A stretch of 64,000 nt of DNA, taken from contig NZ_FCNW02000022.1 in NCBI RefSeq assembly GCF_001544475.1, forward strand, positions 1 to 64,000. The letters are read 5' to 3'. Of this stretch, positions 53,378 through 62,629 are shown piece after piece. The DNA comes from Caballeronia humi (lineage in GTDB: Bacteria; Pseudomonadota; Gammaproteobacteria; Burkholderiales; Burkholderiaceae). Position 1 is the stretch's first letter; each line of letters opens with the position of its first letter. The translations under genes were made by a program, and so were the position numbers. The notes under the pieces are model-generated. The model searched no databases and was not told where the DNA came from. It saw nothing but the letters and a program-made list of their open reading frames with translations.

Positions 53378-54844
53378 TTATTCCGATTTCGATACCGTCT
53401 GCGCAACACCCACCGGCGACCCCATCGCCTGAAAGAGCGATGCCGTATCCGAAAGCCGCGCGCTCGCATACCTGATCGTGTTCAACTGCGCATTGCGGTA
53501 CTGCTGCTCGCTTGCGCGAGCCGCGCGCGGCGGGATCGCGCCGAGGCGCACGCGGGCGGCGGCATCGTCGAAGGCGCCTTGCGACGCGCGGCTCGCGGTA
53601 TCGCTCGAGGCGAGCGCCTGAGTGTCCTGTTCGAGCGCCGCCAGCGTGTTCGCGACGTTCTGGAACGCCGCGAGCACCGTCTGCTTGTACTGGAGCACGG
53701 CGGCGTCGTAGGTGTCGAGCGCCGCGCGCCGCTGGGCGAGCAGGGCGCCGCCGTGAAAAATCGGCTGCGACAGCGACGCGCCGATGCTCCACAACGCTCC
53801 CGCGCCGGAAAGCGCCGTCGGCCAGCTGAAGCCGCCCTTGCCCATCGACGCCGACAACGACAAGCTCGGGAACAACTGCGCCGTCGCCACGCCGACCTGC
53901 GCGGCGGCCGCCTTGACGGCGGCATCGGCGGCCCGGATGTCGGGGCGCGTCGCGAGCAACTCCGACGGCACCACGACCGGCACGTCTTCCGGCACGGCGA
54001 GGCTCGCGAAGTCGAGATCGTCGGGCGCCTGGTCCGGCGTGCGACCGAGCAGCACGGCCAGCGCATGGCGCGTCGCGAGCCATTGCGCGCGCAAGCCCGG
54101 CAACGACGCGGCAAGCGACGCCGCGTTCTGCTCCACATTCAACGCCTCCGAACGCGATGCCGAGCCGAGTTCGTAACGACGGCGCGCATCGCGGGCATCG
54201 TCATCGGCGAGGGCAACAAGACGCTCGGTCGTGTCGATTTCGGCGCGCAACGCAGCCGCGCCGATCGCGCCCGTCACGATGTTCGCGGCGAGCGCGCGGC
54301 GGGCGGCATCGAGCTGGAACGACTGCTGGTCGACTTGCGCCGCCAGCGACGCATTCTCATAACGCGCCGCGCCGAAGAGGTCGAACGTGTATTGCGCCTG
54401 GATCTGGCCGACGAAGAGGTTGTAGAGGGCCGTCGGCGGGCCGAAGTCTGGCACGCCGAGCCCGCGTTGCCGCGAGGTCTGCGCGCCGGCATCGATGGAA
54501 GGGAGCAGCGACGAGCCGATCTGCGCTTTCAGTTGCTCGCGCGCCGCGGCGAGACTTTTATCAGCGGCGGCGAGGTTCGGACTGTTGCGCAGACCTTCGT
54601 CGACGAGCGCATCCAGCCCGTCCGACCGATACCGCTTCCACCACTCGGGCACCGGCTTGGCGCCCGTGACGAACCGTTGCGACGCCCCTTGCGCCGTGAC
54701 CGTCCGCTCCGGCTGCGCAATCGCGCCGTAATGCTCGGGTTGCGGCATCGCGGGCGGATTGCCGCTCGGACCGAACGAGCACGCCGAGAAGGTGAGGGCA
54801 AGCGTTGCCAAACCGGCCGCTCGCGAGGCAACTGTCTTCATCAT
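53378..54844 (-). CDS. RND efflux outer-membrane lipoprotein, NodT/OprM type
   Basis: This 488-residue outer-membrane channel (TolC superfamily, NodT branch) completes a tripartite efflux pump. A lipoprotein signal ends in FSAC with acylated Cys22. Two outer-membrane efflux protein repeats follow, with KPVPEWWKRYRSDGLDALVDEGLRNSPNLAAADKSL and ATRPDIRAADAAVKAAAAQVGVATAQLFPSLSL, both family hallmarks. It is the last gene of the operon and its start overlaps the pump stop by a few bases. Confidence 0.92.
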   Translation of the reverse strand: MMKTVASRAAGLATLALTFSACSFGPSGNPPAMPQPEHYGAIAQPERTVTAQGASQRFVTGAKPVPEWWKRYRSDGLDALVDEGLRNSPNLAAADKSLAAAREQLKAQIGSSLLPSIDAGAQTSRQRGLGVPDFGPPTALYNLFVGQIQAQYTFDLFGAARYENASLAAQVDQQSFQLDAARRALAANIVTGAIGAAALRAEIDTTERLVALADDDARDARRRYELGSASRSEALNVEQNAASLAASLPGLRAQWLATRHALAVLLGRTPDQAPDDLDFASLAVPEDVPVVVPSELLATRPDIRAADAAVKAAAAQVGVATAQLFPSLSLSASMGKGGFSWPTALSGAGALWSIGASLSQPIFHGGALLAQRRAALDTYDAAVLQYKQTVLAAFQNVANTLAALEQDTQALASSDTASRASQGAFDDAAARVRLGAIPPRAARASEQQYRNAQLNTIRYASARLSDTASLFQAMGSPVGVAQTVSKSE

Positions 54845-57800
54845 GGTTCGACTCCTTCCGGCGCATCCTCGCCCGGTTTCGCGCGCTCGTCGTCCTTCAC
54901 GCGGAACGACGCCGCGTAGAGCGCCGGCAAATAGAACAGCGTGAGCACGGTCGCGCTCGTGATGCCGCCCATCAGCGCGGTCGCCATCGGGCCGAAGAAG
55001 TCGCTGCGCAAGAGCGGGATCAGCGCGAGCACGGCGGCGGCGGCCGTGAGCGTGATCGGCCGGAAGCGCCGCACGGTGGCGCCGACGATCGCATCAAAAC
55101 GTTTGTGGCCGGCGGCGATGTCCTGCTCGATCTGATCGACGAGGATCACCGAGTTGCGCATGATGATCCCCGACATCGCGATCACGCCGAGCATCGCGAC
55201 GAAGCCGAACGGCTTGCCGAACGCGAGCAACGCCGCGACCACGCCGATGAGCCCGAGCGGCGCGGTCAGCACGACCATCATCACGCGCGCGAAGCTCTGC
55301 AACTGGATCATGAGCAGCGTCAGCACGACGATGACCATGATCGGCATCTGCGCGTTGATCGACGTCTGCCCCTTCGCGTTTTCCTCGACCGGCCCGCCGA
55401 CCTCGATCCGGTAGCCGACCGGCAGCGTCGGGCGCAGCGTATCGAGCTTCTTGTCGATCGCGTTCGTGACGTCGATGCCCTGCGCGCCCGCCTTCACGTC
55501 CGACTGCACGGTGATGGTCGGCTGCCGGTCGCGCTCCCAGATCACGCCGTATTCGAGATCGTTGACGACGCGCCCGAGCGTGCCGAGCGGCACCGGGCCG
55601 TTCGGCGTGGGCATCGCGAGCGTCGCGAGCCGCGACGGATCGACGCGTTCCGCGAGCGGCGCGCGCAAGTCGACGCCGATCAGCTTGTCGCGCTCGCGAT
55701 ACTGCGTGACGGTGTATCCCGAGAGCGACATCGCGAGGAAGCTCGACACGTCCTGCGACGTGACGCCGAGTTCGCGCGCCTTCTTCTGATCGACCTCGAA
55801 GCGTACCGAGCGCTCGGACGGCTCGTCCCAGTCGAACTGCACGTTGGTCGTGCGGCCGTCGGCGCGCATGTCGGCGGCGACCTGCTCGGCGATCTTGCGC
55901 ACCGTCGCGATGTCGTCACCGGAAACGCGCAACTGCACCGGATAGCCGACCGGCGGCCCGTTCTCCAGCCGCGAGAGGCGCGTGCGGATCGCGGGGAACT
56001 TGTCGCGCAGCGCCGGTTCGAGCCATTGCGACAACTTCTCGCGATCCTCCACCGTCTTCGCCGTGATGACGAACTGCGCGAAATTCGGCTGCGGCAACTG
56101 CTGGTCGAGCGGTAGATAAAAGCGCGGCGCACCCGTGCCGACGAAACTCACCACGTGATCGATTTCAGCACGGCCTTCGAGCGCTTTTTCCAGACGCTTG
56201 GCTTCGCGCAGGGTGGCTTCGAAGGAAGCGCCTTCCTGCAGCCGCACGTCGACGAGCAGTTCCGGCCGGTTCGAACTCGGAAAGAACTGCTGCGGCACGA
56301 GCGTGAAACCCGCGAGCGCGATCACGAACAGCACGACGGTCACCACCAGCACGACGAACCGCCGCTCGATGCACCACGTCACCCAGCCGCGCAGGCGCCC
56401 GTAGAACTTCGTGTCGTAGATGTCGTGCTCATGATCGTCGGGCAGATGCGCCTCGTGCGCCTCGCGCTTGCGCTCGGGCAAGAGCTTGTAGCCGAGCAGC
56501 GGAATCAGCACGACCGCCGCGAGCCACGACGCGATCAGCGCGATCGCCGACACCTCGAAGATCGAGCGCGTGTATTCGCCCGTGCTGGACTTCGCGAGCG
56601 CGATCGGCAGGAAGCCGGCGACGGTCACGAGCGTGCCGGTGAGCATCGGGAACGCAGTGCTCGTGTACGCGTAGGCTGCGGCGCGCGTGCGGTTCCAGCC
56701 CTGTTCGAGCTTCACGGCCATCATTTCGACGGCGATGATCGCGTCATCCACCAGGAGGCCGAGCGCGAGGATCAGCGTGCCGAGCGAGATCTTGTGCAGG
56801 CCGATGTCGAAGAAGTACATGAAGAGCGCGGTGACCGCGAGCACGACCGGAATCGAGATCACGACGACCATCCCCGTGCGCACGCCGAGCGACACGAGGC
56901 TCACGATCAGGACGATCACGACCGCTTCGGCGACGGCTTCCAGGAAGTCGTCGACGGAGTGCGACACCGCATGCGGCATGCTCGACACTTCCGCCAGCTT
57001 GAGCCCGGCGGGCAAATGCGTGCGCAACTCGGCGGTCTTCGCGTCGAGCGCTTTGCCAAGCCGCACGACGTCCTGCCCCGGCTGCATCGTGATGCCGATA
57101 CCGAGCACCGGCTGCCCGCCCGAGCGCATCTGCGTGGCGATCGGATCGACGTAGCCGCGCTTGATCGTCGCGATGTCGCCCAGGCGGAACGAGCGGTCGT
57201 TCACGCGGATCAGCGTATCGGCGAGCGCTTTCATGTCGGTGAACTGGCCGCTCGGGCGCACGAACACGCGATCGTCGGGCGTGTTTAGAGTGCCCGCCGG
57301 CGCGACCGCGTTCTGGCCGTTCACCGCCTGCGCGATCTGCTGCGGCGAGATGTTCAGGCGCGTGAGTTGCGTATTCGCGATCTCGACGTAGATGCGCTCC
57401 TCCTGATCGCCAAAGTAGTCGATCTTCGCGACGCCCGGCACGCGCAGAAGCACCGCGCGCAGTTGATCGGCGTAGTCGTGCAACTGCGCCGGCGAGAAGC
57501 CGTCGCCTTCGAGCGTATAGATGTTGGTGTAGACGTCGCCGAACTCGTCGTTGAAAAACGGCCCCTGCACGCCTTGTGGAAGCGTCGCCGCGATGTCGCC
57601 GACCTTCTTGCGAACCTGATACCACTCCTCGGGCACGTCCTCGGGCGGTGCGCCGTCCTTCATCGTGAAGAAGAGCAGCGACTCGCCGGGGCGCGAATAG
57701 CTGCGCAGAAAATCGGTCGATGGCGTTTCCTGCAGCTTGCGCGCGATGCGGTCGGTGACTTCCTCCTGCACTTGCCGCGCGGTCGCGCCCGGCCAGAACG

Positions 57801-57999
57801 TGCGAATCACCATCACGCGAAACGTGAACGGCGGGTCTTCCGATTGCGCGAGCCGCGTGTACGAGATGACGCCGAAGATCGTCGCCATCGCGATCAGGAA
57901 GATCACGAGCGCGCGATGCCGCAGCGCCCACGCCGACAGATTGAAGCGGCCTTCTTCCTGACGATAGTCGTTGTCCTGCCCGTTTTGCGGCGCGCTCAT
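54841..57999 (-). CDS. RND family efflux transporter permease
   Basis: This 1052-residue inner-membrane proton antiporter of the HAE-1/VexF-like RND family pumps small hydrophobic compounds out. It has a first helix after a short N-terminus (RALVIFLIAMATIFGVISY), two large periplasmic loops and the proton-relay Asp pair in LGLLVDDAIIAVEMM (TM4). The N-terminal part lacks the usual MxxFFI start of AcrB, and carries the Pfam ACR_tran pattern PPFTFRVMVIRTFWPGATARQVQEEVTD. It overlaps the membrane fusion gene by 4 bp. Confidence 0.93.
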   Translation of the reverse strand: MSAPQNGQDNDYRQEEGRFNLSAWALRHRALVIFLIAMATIFGVISYTRLAQSEDPPFTFRVMVIRTFWPGATARQVQEEVTDRIARKLQETPSTDFLRSYSRPGESLLFFTMKDGAPPEDVPEEWYQVRKKVGDIAATLPQGVQGPFFNDEFGDVYTNIYTLEGDGFSPAQLHDYADQLRAVLLRVPGVAKIDYFGDQEERIYVEIANTQLTRLNISPQQIAQAVNGQNAVAPAGTLNTPDDRVFVRPSGQFTDMKALADTLIRVNDRSFRLGDIATIKRGYVDPIATQMRSGGQPVLGIGITMQPGQDVVRLGKALDAKTAELRTHLPAGLKLAEVSSMPHAVSHSVDDFLEAVAEAVVIVLIVSLVSLGVRTGMVVVISIPVVLAVTALFMYFFDIGLHKISLGTLILALGLLVDDAIIAVEMMAVKLEQGWNRTRAAAYAYTSTAFPMLTGTLVTVAGFLPIALAKSSTGEYTRSIFEVSAIALIASWLAAVVLIPLLGYKLLPERKREAHEAHLPDDHEHDIYDTKFYGRLRGWVTWCIERRFVVLVVTVVLFVIALAGFTLVPQQFFPSSNRPELLVDVRLQEGASFEATLREAKRLEKALEGRAEIDHVVSFVGTGAPRFYLPLDQQLPQPNFAQFVITAKTVEDREKLSQWLEPALRDKFPAIRTRLSRLENGPPVGYPVQLRVSGDDIATVRKIAEQVAADMRADGRTTNVQFDWDEPSERSVRFEVDQKKARELGVTSQDVSSFLAMSLSGYTVTQYRERDKLIGVDLRAPLAERVDPSRLATLAMPTPNGPVPLGTLGRVVNDLEYGVIWERDRQPTITVQSDVKAGAQGIDVTNAIDKKLDTLRPTLPVGYRIEVGGPVEENAKGQTSINAQMPIMVIVVLTLLMIQLQSFARVMMVVLTAPLGLIGVVAALLAFGKPFGFVAMLGVIAMSGIIMRNSVILVDQIEQDIAAGHKRFDAIVGATVRRFRPITLTAAAAVLALIPLLRSDFFGPMATALMGGITSATVLTLFYLPALYAASFRVKDDERAKPGEDAPEGVEP

Positions 58000-59099
58000 G
58001 ACGCGAAGTCCTCGGGATGCAGCGGCGCCACGACGCGCACCTTCTCACCCGCCGAGACCGTATGCACGCCTTGCCACACGACGCGCTCGCCCGCGTTCAG
58101 GCCACGCGTGACGGTGACGGTGCGCTCGCCGTAGCGCGCGACATCGACGCGACGCAATTCCAGCGCGTTATCCGGCTTGACGACCCAGACTGCGGGCTGC
58201 TTGTCGTCGTGGAAGAGGGCGGTGGAAGGCAGCGTGAACGTCGAGGCGCGCGCTGTCTGCGAGGCGGACGATTGCGCGAACGTCACGTCGGCGGTCATGC
58301 CGAGGCGCACGTCAGGGGTCGGCGATTCGAGCGTCAGCTTCGCGCGATACGTGCGGCTCTGCTGATCGGCGGCGGGCGAAAGCTCGCGCACGCGCGCGGC
58401 GAAGGTGCGGCCCGGCAGCGCCGCGAGCGTGATCTGCGCGCGTTCGCCGACCGCCAGCGCCAGCAGCGCGCTCTCGGGCACGTCACAGACGACGTCGATG
58501 TCGCCATTCCACGCGAGGTTGTAGACCGGCTGCCCGGCGGTGACGTTCTGGCCCGTGTCGGCCTGTTCGGACGTGATGACGCCCGCGTGATCGGCGATGA
58601 GCGTCGTGTATTTCAATTGATCGGCGGAAAGCCCGGCCTGTTGCTGTGCCTGGTTGCGCTGCGCGAGCGCCGATGCATACGCGTTCTGCGTCTGCTCCAG
58701 TTGCGCCGGCGCGATCAGGTTTTCGGCGGCCTGCGCGCGGTCGCGGTCGAGTTGCTGTTTCGCGTAGTCCAGTTGATGCTGCGCGGCGTCGAGTTGCGCG
58801 GCGGAGGCCGCGGCGTTCTTCGACTGATCGGCGGGATCGAGCTTCGCGACGATCTGCCCGGCCTTCACCGTATCGCCGAGACGCACCCGCCGCTCGACGA
58901 TCTTCCCGCCGACCCGGAACGACAGCGGCGTCGAATAACGCGACTCGATCTGACCAGGGAGCGTGGCGCGCGGCGGCCGGCCGTCGGACCTCGCCGCCAC
59001 AGCGACGACGGCACGCGGCGCGGGCGGCGGCGCTTCCTTCTTGCCGCACGCGGCGAGCGGCATCACGCAGAGCGCGGCGAGGAGCGCGCGAAGGCGCAT
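57996..59099 (-). CDS. RND efflux periplasmic adaptor (membrane fusion protein)
   Basis: The 367-residue adaptor is a lipoprotein with signal MRLRALLAALCVMPLAAC, acylated at Cys18. It has biotinyl-lipoyl-like half-motifs (VGGKIVERRVRLGDTVKAGQIVAKLD), an alpha-hairpin (about 95-160, rich in Gln/Ala), a beta-barrel and a membrane-proximal domain. It links the pump to the outer-membrane channel. ATG 59099 gives a clean lipoprotein signal; a TTG at 59174 would bury it. It is the first gene of the three-gene operon, divergent from the TetR gene. Confidence 0.9.
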   Translation of the reverse strand: MRLRALLAALCVMPLAACGKKEAPPPAPRAVVAVAARSDGRPPRATLPGQIESRYSTPLSFRVGGKIVERRVRLGDTVKAGQIVAKLDPADQSKNAAASAAQLDAAQHQLDYAKQQLDRDRAQAAENLIAPAQLEQTQNAYASALAQRNQAQQQAGLSADQLKYTTLIADHAGVITSEQADTGQNVTAGQPVYNLAWNGDIDVVCDVPESALLALAVGERAQITLAALPGRTFAARVRELSPAADQQSRTYRAKLTLESPTPDVRLGMTADVTFAQSSASQTARASTFTLPSTALFHDDKQPAVWVVKPDNALELRRVDVARYGERTVTVTRGLNAGERVVWQGVHTVSAGEKVRVVAPLHPEDFAS

Positions 59100-59283
59100 C
59101 GACGACAACACGCGGGAATGGAGACGGTTCACGAAAGACCTCGGCGCGGGGGCGAGACGAAGCGGCGCGGGCAATGCACGCGGACGTTTTCAAGATACGG
59201 GGGGCGCGGGAAGGAATACGGCGAGCGGGCTGACAACCAACAGCGACAAGCTTTCCAGGATCACGCCAGCAGATGCACGTCGA

Positions 59284-59315
59284 ATTCTAATACAGAGTTG
59301 TATCCGAATGCAAAG
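59284..59315 (-). promoter_or_regulatory. Efflux operon promoter with embedded operator-like palindrome
   Basis: On the minus strand TTGCAT and TAGAAT are separated by 18 bp. The inverted repeat ATACA-GAGT-TGTAT (59290-59303) lies within the spacer. This is the expected position for a TetR operator that blocks the pump promoter, and it sits 61 bases before the TetR start on the other strand. Confidence 0.45.
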
Positions 59316-59363
59316 ACGTATCAAAAGAGTTTTGAGGGGGTCTTCGGTGCTAAACTCCGCCGC

Positions 59364-59981
59364 ATGAAACCCACCCGCCTCACTCGCGAACAAAGCCGGG
59401 ACCAGACGCGGCAGCGCCTGCTCGACGCGGCGGTCGTGATCTTTATGAAGAAGGGATTCGGCACGTCGAGTGTCGAAGACATCGCCGCGGCGGCCGGTTA
59501 TACGCGCGGCGCGTTCTACTCGAATTTCGGCAGCAAGTCGGAGTTGCTGCTCGAACTGCTCAAGCGCGATCATGAAATCACAATGGGCCGCATGCGCTCG
59601 ATTTTCGAGGACGGTCAGGCAACGCGCGCCGACATGGAAGCGCGTGTGCTGAAGTACTACAGCCAGATTTATCGCGAGAACAATTGCTTCTTGCTGTGGG
59701 TCGAGGCGAAGTTGCACGCGAGCCGCGATCCGAAGTTTCGCGTCGAATTCAATGCGTTCATGCGGGAGTTGCGGCAGACCACGACCGATTACATTCGCGC
59801 GTTCTCGGAGCGGGTCGGCACGCCATTACCGATGCCGGCCGAGCAGTTGTCGCTCGGACTGACCGCGCTATGCGACGGCGTCCAGTTCTTCTATTCGTCT
59901 GATCCGCAGTCGGTGCCAGCGGATTTTGCAGAGGCCGTGCTTGCGGGGTTCTTCGGACGGGTCGTGTTTGGCGCGTCCTGA
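59364..59981 (+). CDS. TetR family repressor of the RND operon
   Basis: The 205-residue product has an N-terminal TetR helix-turn-helix (RQRLLDAAVVIFMKKGFGTSSVEDIAAAAGYTRGAFYSNFGSKSELLLELL) and a helical C-terminal ligand domain. The overall length and the AcrR/NalC-like start point to an efflux repressor. It is divergent from the efflux operon, which it very likely controls, and from its ATG to the operator palindrome is about 60 bp. Confidence 0.92.
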   Translation: MKPTRLTREQSRDQTRQRLLDAAVVIFMKKGFGTSSVEDIAAAAGYTRGAFYSNFGSKSELLLELLKRDHEITMGRMRSIFEDGQATRADMEARVLKYYSQIYRENNCFLLWVEAKLHASRDPKFRVEFNAFMRELRQTTTDYIRAFSERVGTPLPMPAEQLSLGLTALCDGVQFFYSSDPQSVPADFAEAVLAGFFGRVVFGAS

Positions 59982-60000
59982 ACTGACCACTCGCAGCGAA

Positions 60001-60243
60001 TCAAGCCGATATCCCCGGCCCGCCATTGCTGCCGAGCAACTGCTCGACGGCATCGGCGTCGGCGTAATCCTGCTCGGGCAGCGCGTCGAACACGGTGATC
60101 ACGTCGTTGCTCACGCCGGCTTCGCGCGCGGCATCGACGATCGCGTCCTTGTTCGCGGGATACGCGACCGCGCGCAACACCTGCGCGATTTCATCGTTGA
60201 TCGGCTCGTCGTTCAATGCGTTGTTTTTGGGCGTGTCGGTCAT
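60001..60243 (-). CDS. DUF2795 domain protein
   Basis: This 80-residue protein belongs to the DUF2795 family, with the pattern IAQVLRAVAYPANKDAIVDAAREAGVSNDVITVFDALP followed by DYADADAVEQLLG. These small alpha-helical proteins are widespread in Proteobacteria and Actinobacteria with no known function. It is convergent with the TetR gene. I set the ATG at 60243; a longer frame to 60570 overlaps the next gene and is not supported. Confidence 0.85.
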   Translation of the reverse strand: MTDTPKNNALNDEPINDEIAQVLRAVAYPANKDAIVDAAREAGVSNDVITVFDALPEQDYADADAVEQLLGSNGGPGISA

Positions 60244-60269
60244 TCGAAGGGTCCGGTAATCGTCAAACG

Positions 60270-60533
60270 TCAGGTCTGCACCTGCACGGGCGTGCTGGCC
60301 ATGCCGCGGCTCGGCGCGCGCGACTTCGGAATCTTGACATGGCGCCAGTGCGCGTGGTCGAGATCCTGCGCCGACACGTCTGGCGCGGGCGCCGAAACCG
60401 GTGCGGCATTCGCGCGCAAATTGGCGCGCATCGCGTTGGTCGCGCTCGCCGATTCGGTGTCGCTCGTATGCAGCGGCGCCGCATAGCAGGACACGGAAAC
60501 CAGCGCCATCGACAACATCGTTGAGGTCTTCAT
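60270..60533 (-). CDS. Small secreted protein (87 aa)
   Basis: I do not recognise this family. The 87-residue product has a short Sec signal (MKTSTMLSMALVSVSCYAA, likely cut near Ala18), then a hydrophilic, probably disordered mature part with DHAHWRHVKIPKSRAPSRGM near the C-terminus. The Cys at position 16 does not sit in a good lipobox. GGGG lies 4-7 bases before the ATG on its strand. It is a single-gene unit in the same direction as the channel gene. Confidence 0.65.
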   Translation of the reverse strand: MKTSTMLSMALVSVSCYAAPLHTSDTESASATNAMRANLRANAAPVSAPAPDVSAQDLDHAHWRHVKIPKSRAPSRGMASTPVQVQT

Positions 60534-60658
60534 CGCTCAACCCCTCCTGACGTAAGCAGCGAGAAAGCAACGAGCAAAGGCCGTGCCAATCGTCATCGTT
60601 CTGGCCGCAAACGGGCGGTCAGACTAACTGCTTACAACGCGCGAGCGCGTCCGAACGG

Positions 60659-60698
60659 GTGTGCCGTGAGCACACTTCGCGTGAGTTCTGAAGTGTGC
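60659..60698. repeat. Overlapping inverted repeats, possible RNA switch
   Basis: GTGTGC-CGTGA-GCACAC (60659-60675) and GCACACTTC-N11-GAAGTGTGC (60670-60698) share the sequence GCACAC, so the two hairpins exclude each other. They lie between the ClC gene (its 3' end) and the small secreted gene (its 5' end). No T-run follows. An attenuator or a protein site are both possible. Confidence 0.45.
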
Positions 60699-60773
60699 CC
60701 AAGCGTCTTCAATGCGATGCCCCCGCTCACGAAAAGGCATCCACGCGCCGCAAAATTGCACAGTAGCGCAAAG

Positions 60774-62510
60774 TCAGCGCGTCGTCGGGTTCAGACGGAA
60801 GTATGCGTCGAGAAGCGACGTCTTGTACACGACGCCGAGCAAGAGCGGCTGCGAGCGCCGCTCGATCACCGGCAATCGTTCGCCCTGGAACGCGAGGAAG
60901 TGCTGAAGCGCCTCGCCGAGCGACATGTCGGGCGTGAGCACATCGAAGTGCGGCTGCAGATAGTCGGCGGCGGTCTTGGTTTCAGTGTCGCGCTCGTCGA
61001 GCAGGTCGGACGTGATGTCCTTCAGCGCGACCACGCCCTGGAAGTGCTCGCCTTCATCGACCACGTACAGATACTTCACAGGATATTCGAGGAAGACGCG
61101 CGTCATTTCCTTCACGTTCGCCGTGAGCGGGACGACCGTATCGGCGGGCTTGACCAGCTCGCGCATCTGCGTGGCCGCGAGGCGCATGCGCTCCTTTTCA
61201 TCGCGCGTGCGGCGCAGCGTGACTTCGTACATCGACGTCTGCTCGGAAGTGCGCGCGATGAAATACGCCACCACGCACGAGAGCATCAGCGGCAGCACGA
61301 CCTGATACGACAACGTCATCTCGAAGATCATCAGGATCGCCATCAGCGGCGCGTGCGTGGCGGCGGCGAGGAACGCGCCCATGCCGACCATCGCGTAGGC
61401 GTAGGGCGCCGAGGTCGAATGCGGCCAGATCGTGTGCGCGGCGATGCCGAACAGGCACCCGAGCACGGCGCCGACGAAGAGCGTCGGCGTGAAGATACCG
61501 CCGACGGCGCCCGAGCCCGCCGTCGCCGCCGTCGCGATGATCTTGAAGACGAGCACGGTGAGGAGGGCGGTCCACGTCCACGGCTCGTGCAGCAGCGAGT
61601 TCACGACTTCGTAGCCGTTGCCCCAGACTTCGGGCCACCAGATCGAGATCACGCCGACGATCAATCCGCCCAATGCAAGCCGGATCGGCAAAGGAAGCGG
61701 CAGCAGCGCGAAGCGTTTGCGCGATGCCGCGAGCAAGCGCAAAAAGTGCGGCGCGAGCACGCCGCACAGGAGGCCGAGCAGCACGAACAGCAGCACTTCG
61801 ATTCCGGTGATCGTCGGGAAGACAGGCATCTCGTACGGCGGCCGATAGCCCGCGAACTCGCGCATCGTGATATTCGCCACCACCGACGACACCACGATCG
61901 GCCCGAAGCTCTCCATCGCGATCGAGCCGAGCACGATCTCGGTGACGAAGAACGCGCCCGCGATCGGCGCGTTGTACGCCGACGTGATCCCGGCCGCCGC
62001 CCCGCACGCGACGAGCAGGCGCAGACGCGGCGGATCGAAGTGGACGAAGCGCCCGATCAGCGAAGACGCGAGCGCCGCAAGCTGCACCATCGAACCTTCG
62101 CGGCCGATCGAACCGCCGGACGCGATCGTAAAGAGCGACGAGAGGCTGCGCCAGAGGCTTTGCCATACGGGCACGACGCCATCGCCGATCGTCACTGCTT
62201 CCATGTAATCCGCGTGCGCCTGCTTCGATTGGTGGCGCCGCGCGATCAGGAGACACACGCCCGCGATCAGCCCGCCGATGGCCGGCAGCACGACGCGCAC
62301 CGGCCAGGGCAGACGCTTCGCCATATCGACGAAGCTGCCCGCTTCGCCGCCGAAAAACCGTTGCAGCTCATCGATCCCTTCGCGGAACGCGGCCGTCGCG
62401 AACGCCCCGGCGACGCCGACGATCACGGCCCAGACGAGCATCGTGTGGGCATCCGACAGGCGAAAGAGCGTTTGCGCGCGCGTGCGCAGCTTGAGCAGGA
62501 ATGAAAGCAC
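60774..62510 (-). CDS. ClC-type chloride channel/antiporter with CBS domains
   Basis: The 578-residue inner-membrane protein is a ClC channel or Cl-/H+ antiporter. It has about 12 helical segments and the pore motifs GGSIGREGS (gating Glu138), GAVGGIFTPTL and an AAATHAPLMAILMIFEM segment. The family consensus GxxGP is GSIGR here. A C-terminal pair of CBS domains (about residues 450-575) may bind nucleotides. The frame begins with GTG, since a stop codon precedes it directly. It lies in the same direction as the two downstream small genes. Confidence 0.9.
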   Translation of the reverse strand: MLSFLLKLRTRAQTLFRLSDAHTMLVWAVIVGVAGAFATAAFREGIDELQRFFGGEAGSFVDMAKRLPWPVRVVLPAIGGLIAGVCLLIARRHQSKQAHADYMEAVTIGDGVVPVWQSLWRSLSSLFTIASGGSIGREGSMVQLAALASSLIGRFVHFDPPRLRLLVACGAAAGITSAYNAPIAGAFFVTEIVLGSIAMESFGPIVVSSVVANITMREFAGYRPPYEMPVFPTITGIEVLLFVLLGLLCGVLAPHFLRLLAASRKRFALLPLPLPIRLALGGLIVGVISIWWPEVWGNGYEVVNSLLHEPWTWTALLTVLVFKIIATAATAGSGAVGGIFTPTLFVGAVLGCLFGIAAHTIWPHSTSAPYAYAMVGMGAFLAAATHAPLMAILMIFEMTLSYQVVLPLMLSCVVAYFIARTSEQTSMYEVTLRRTRDEKERMRLAATQMRELVKPADTVVPLTANVKEMTRVFLEYPVKYLYVVDEGEHFQGVVALKDITSDLLDERDTETKTAADYLQPHFDVLTPDMSLGEALQHFLAFQGERLPVIERRSQPLLLGVVYKTSLLDAYFRLNPTTR

Positions 62511-62570
62511 TTAAGGGACCAAAAGACCAAGGGGACAGAGCGCCGAAAGGATAGCACTCGCAATGCTGCG

Positions 62571-62602
62571 AAAAAGCCCGGCGCGCGACGCAGGCCGGGC
62601 TT
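62571..62602 (-). terminator. Intrinsic terminator of the aldo/keto reductase gene
   Basis: On the minus strand a 9-bp stem (62594-62602 with 62574-62582) is followed by five T residues (62571-62575). It lies 28 bases after the reductase stop. Confidence 0.85.
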
Positions 62603-62629
62603 GGTCGATCGATCGATGAGGCCTGGCGC

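Noticed and set aside
54805-56115. 436-codon plus-strand frame
   Set aside because: Antisense to the RND pump; His/Arg/Asp-rich shadow frame.
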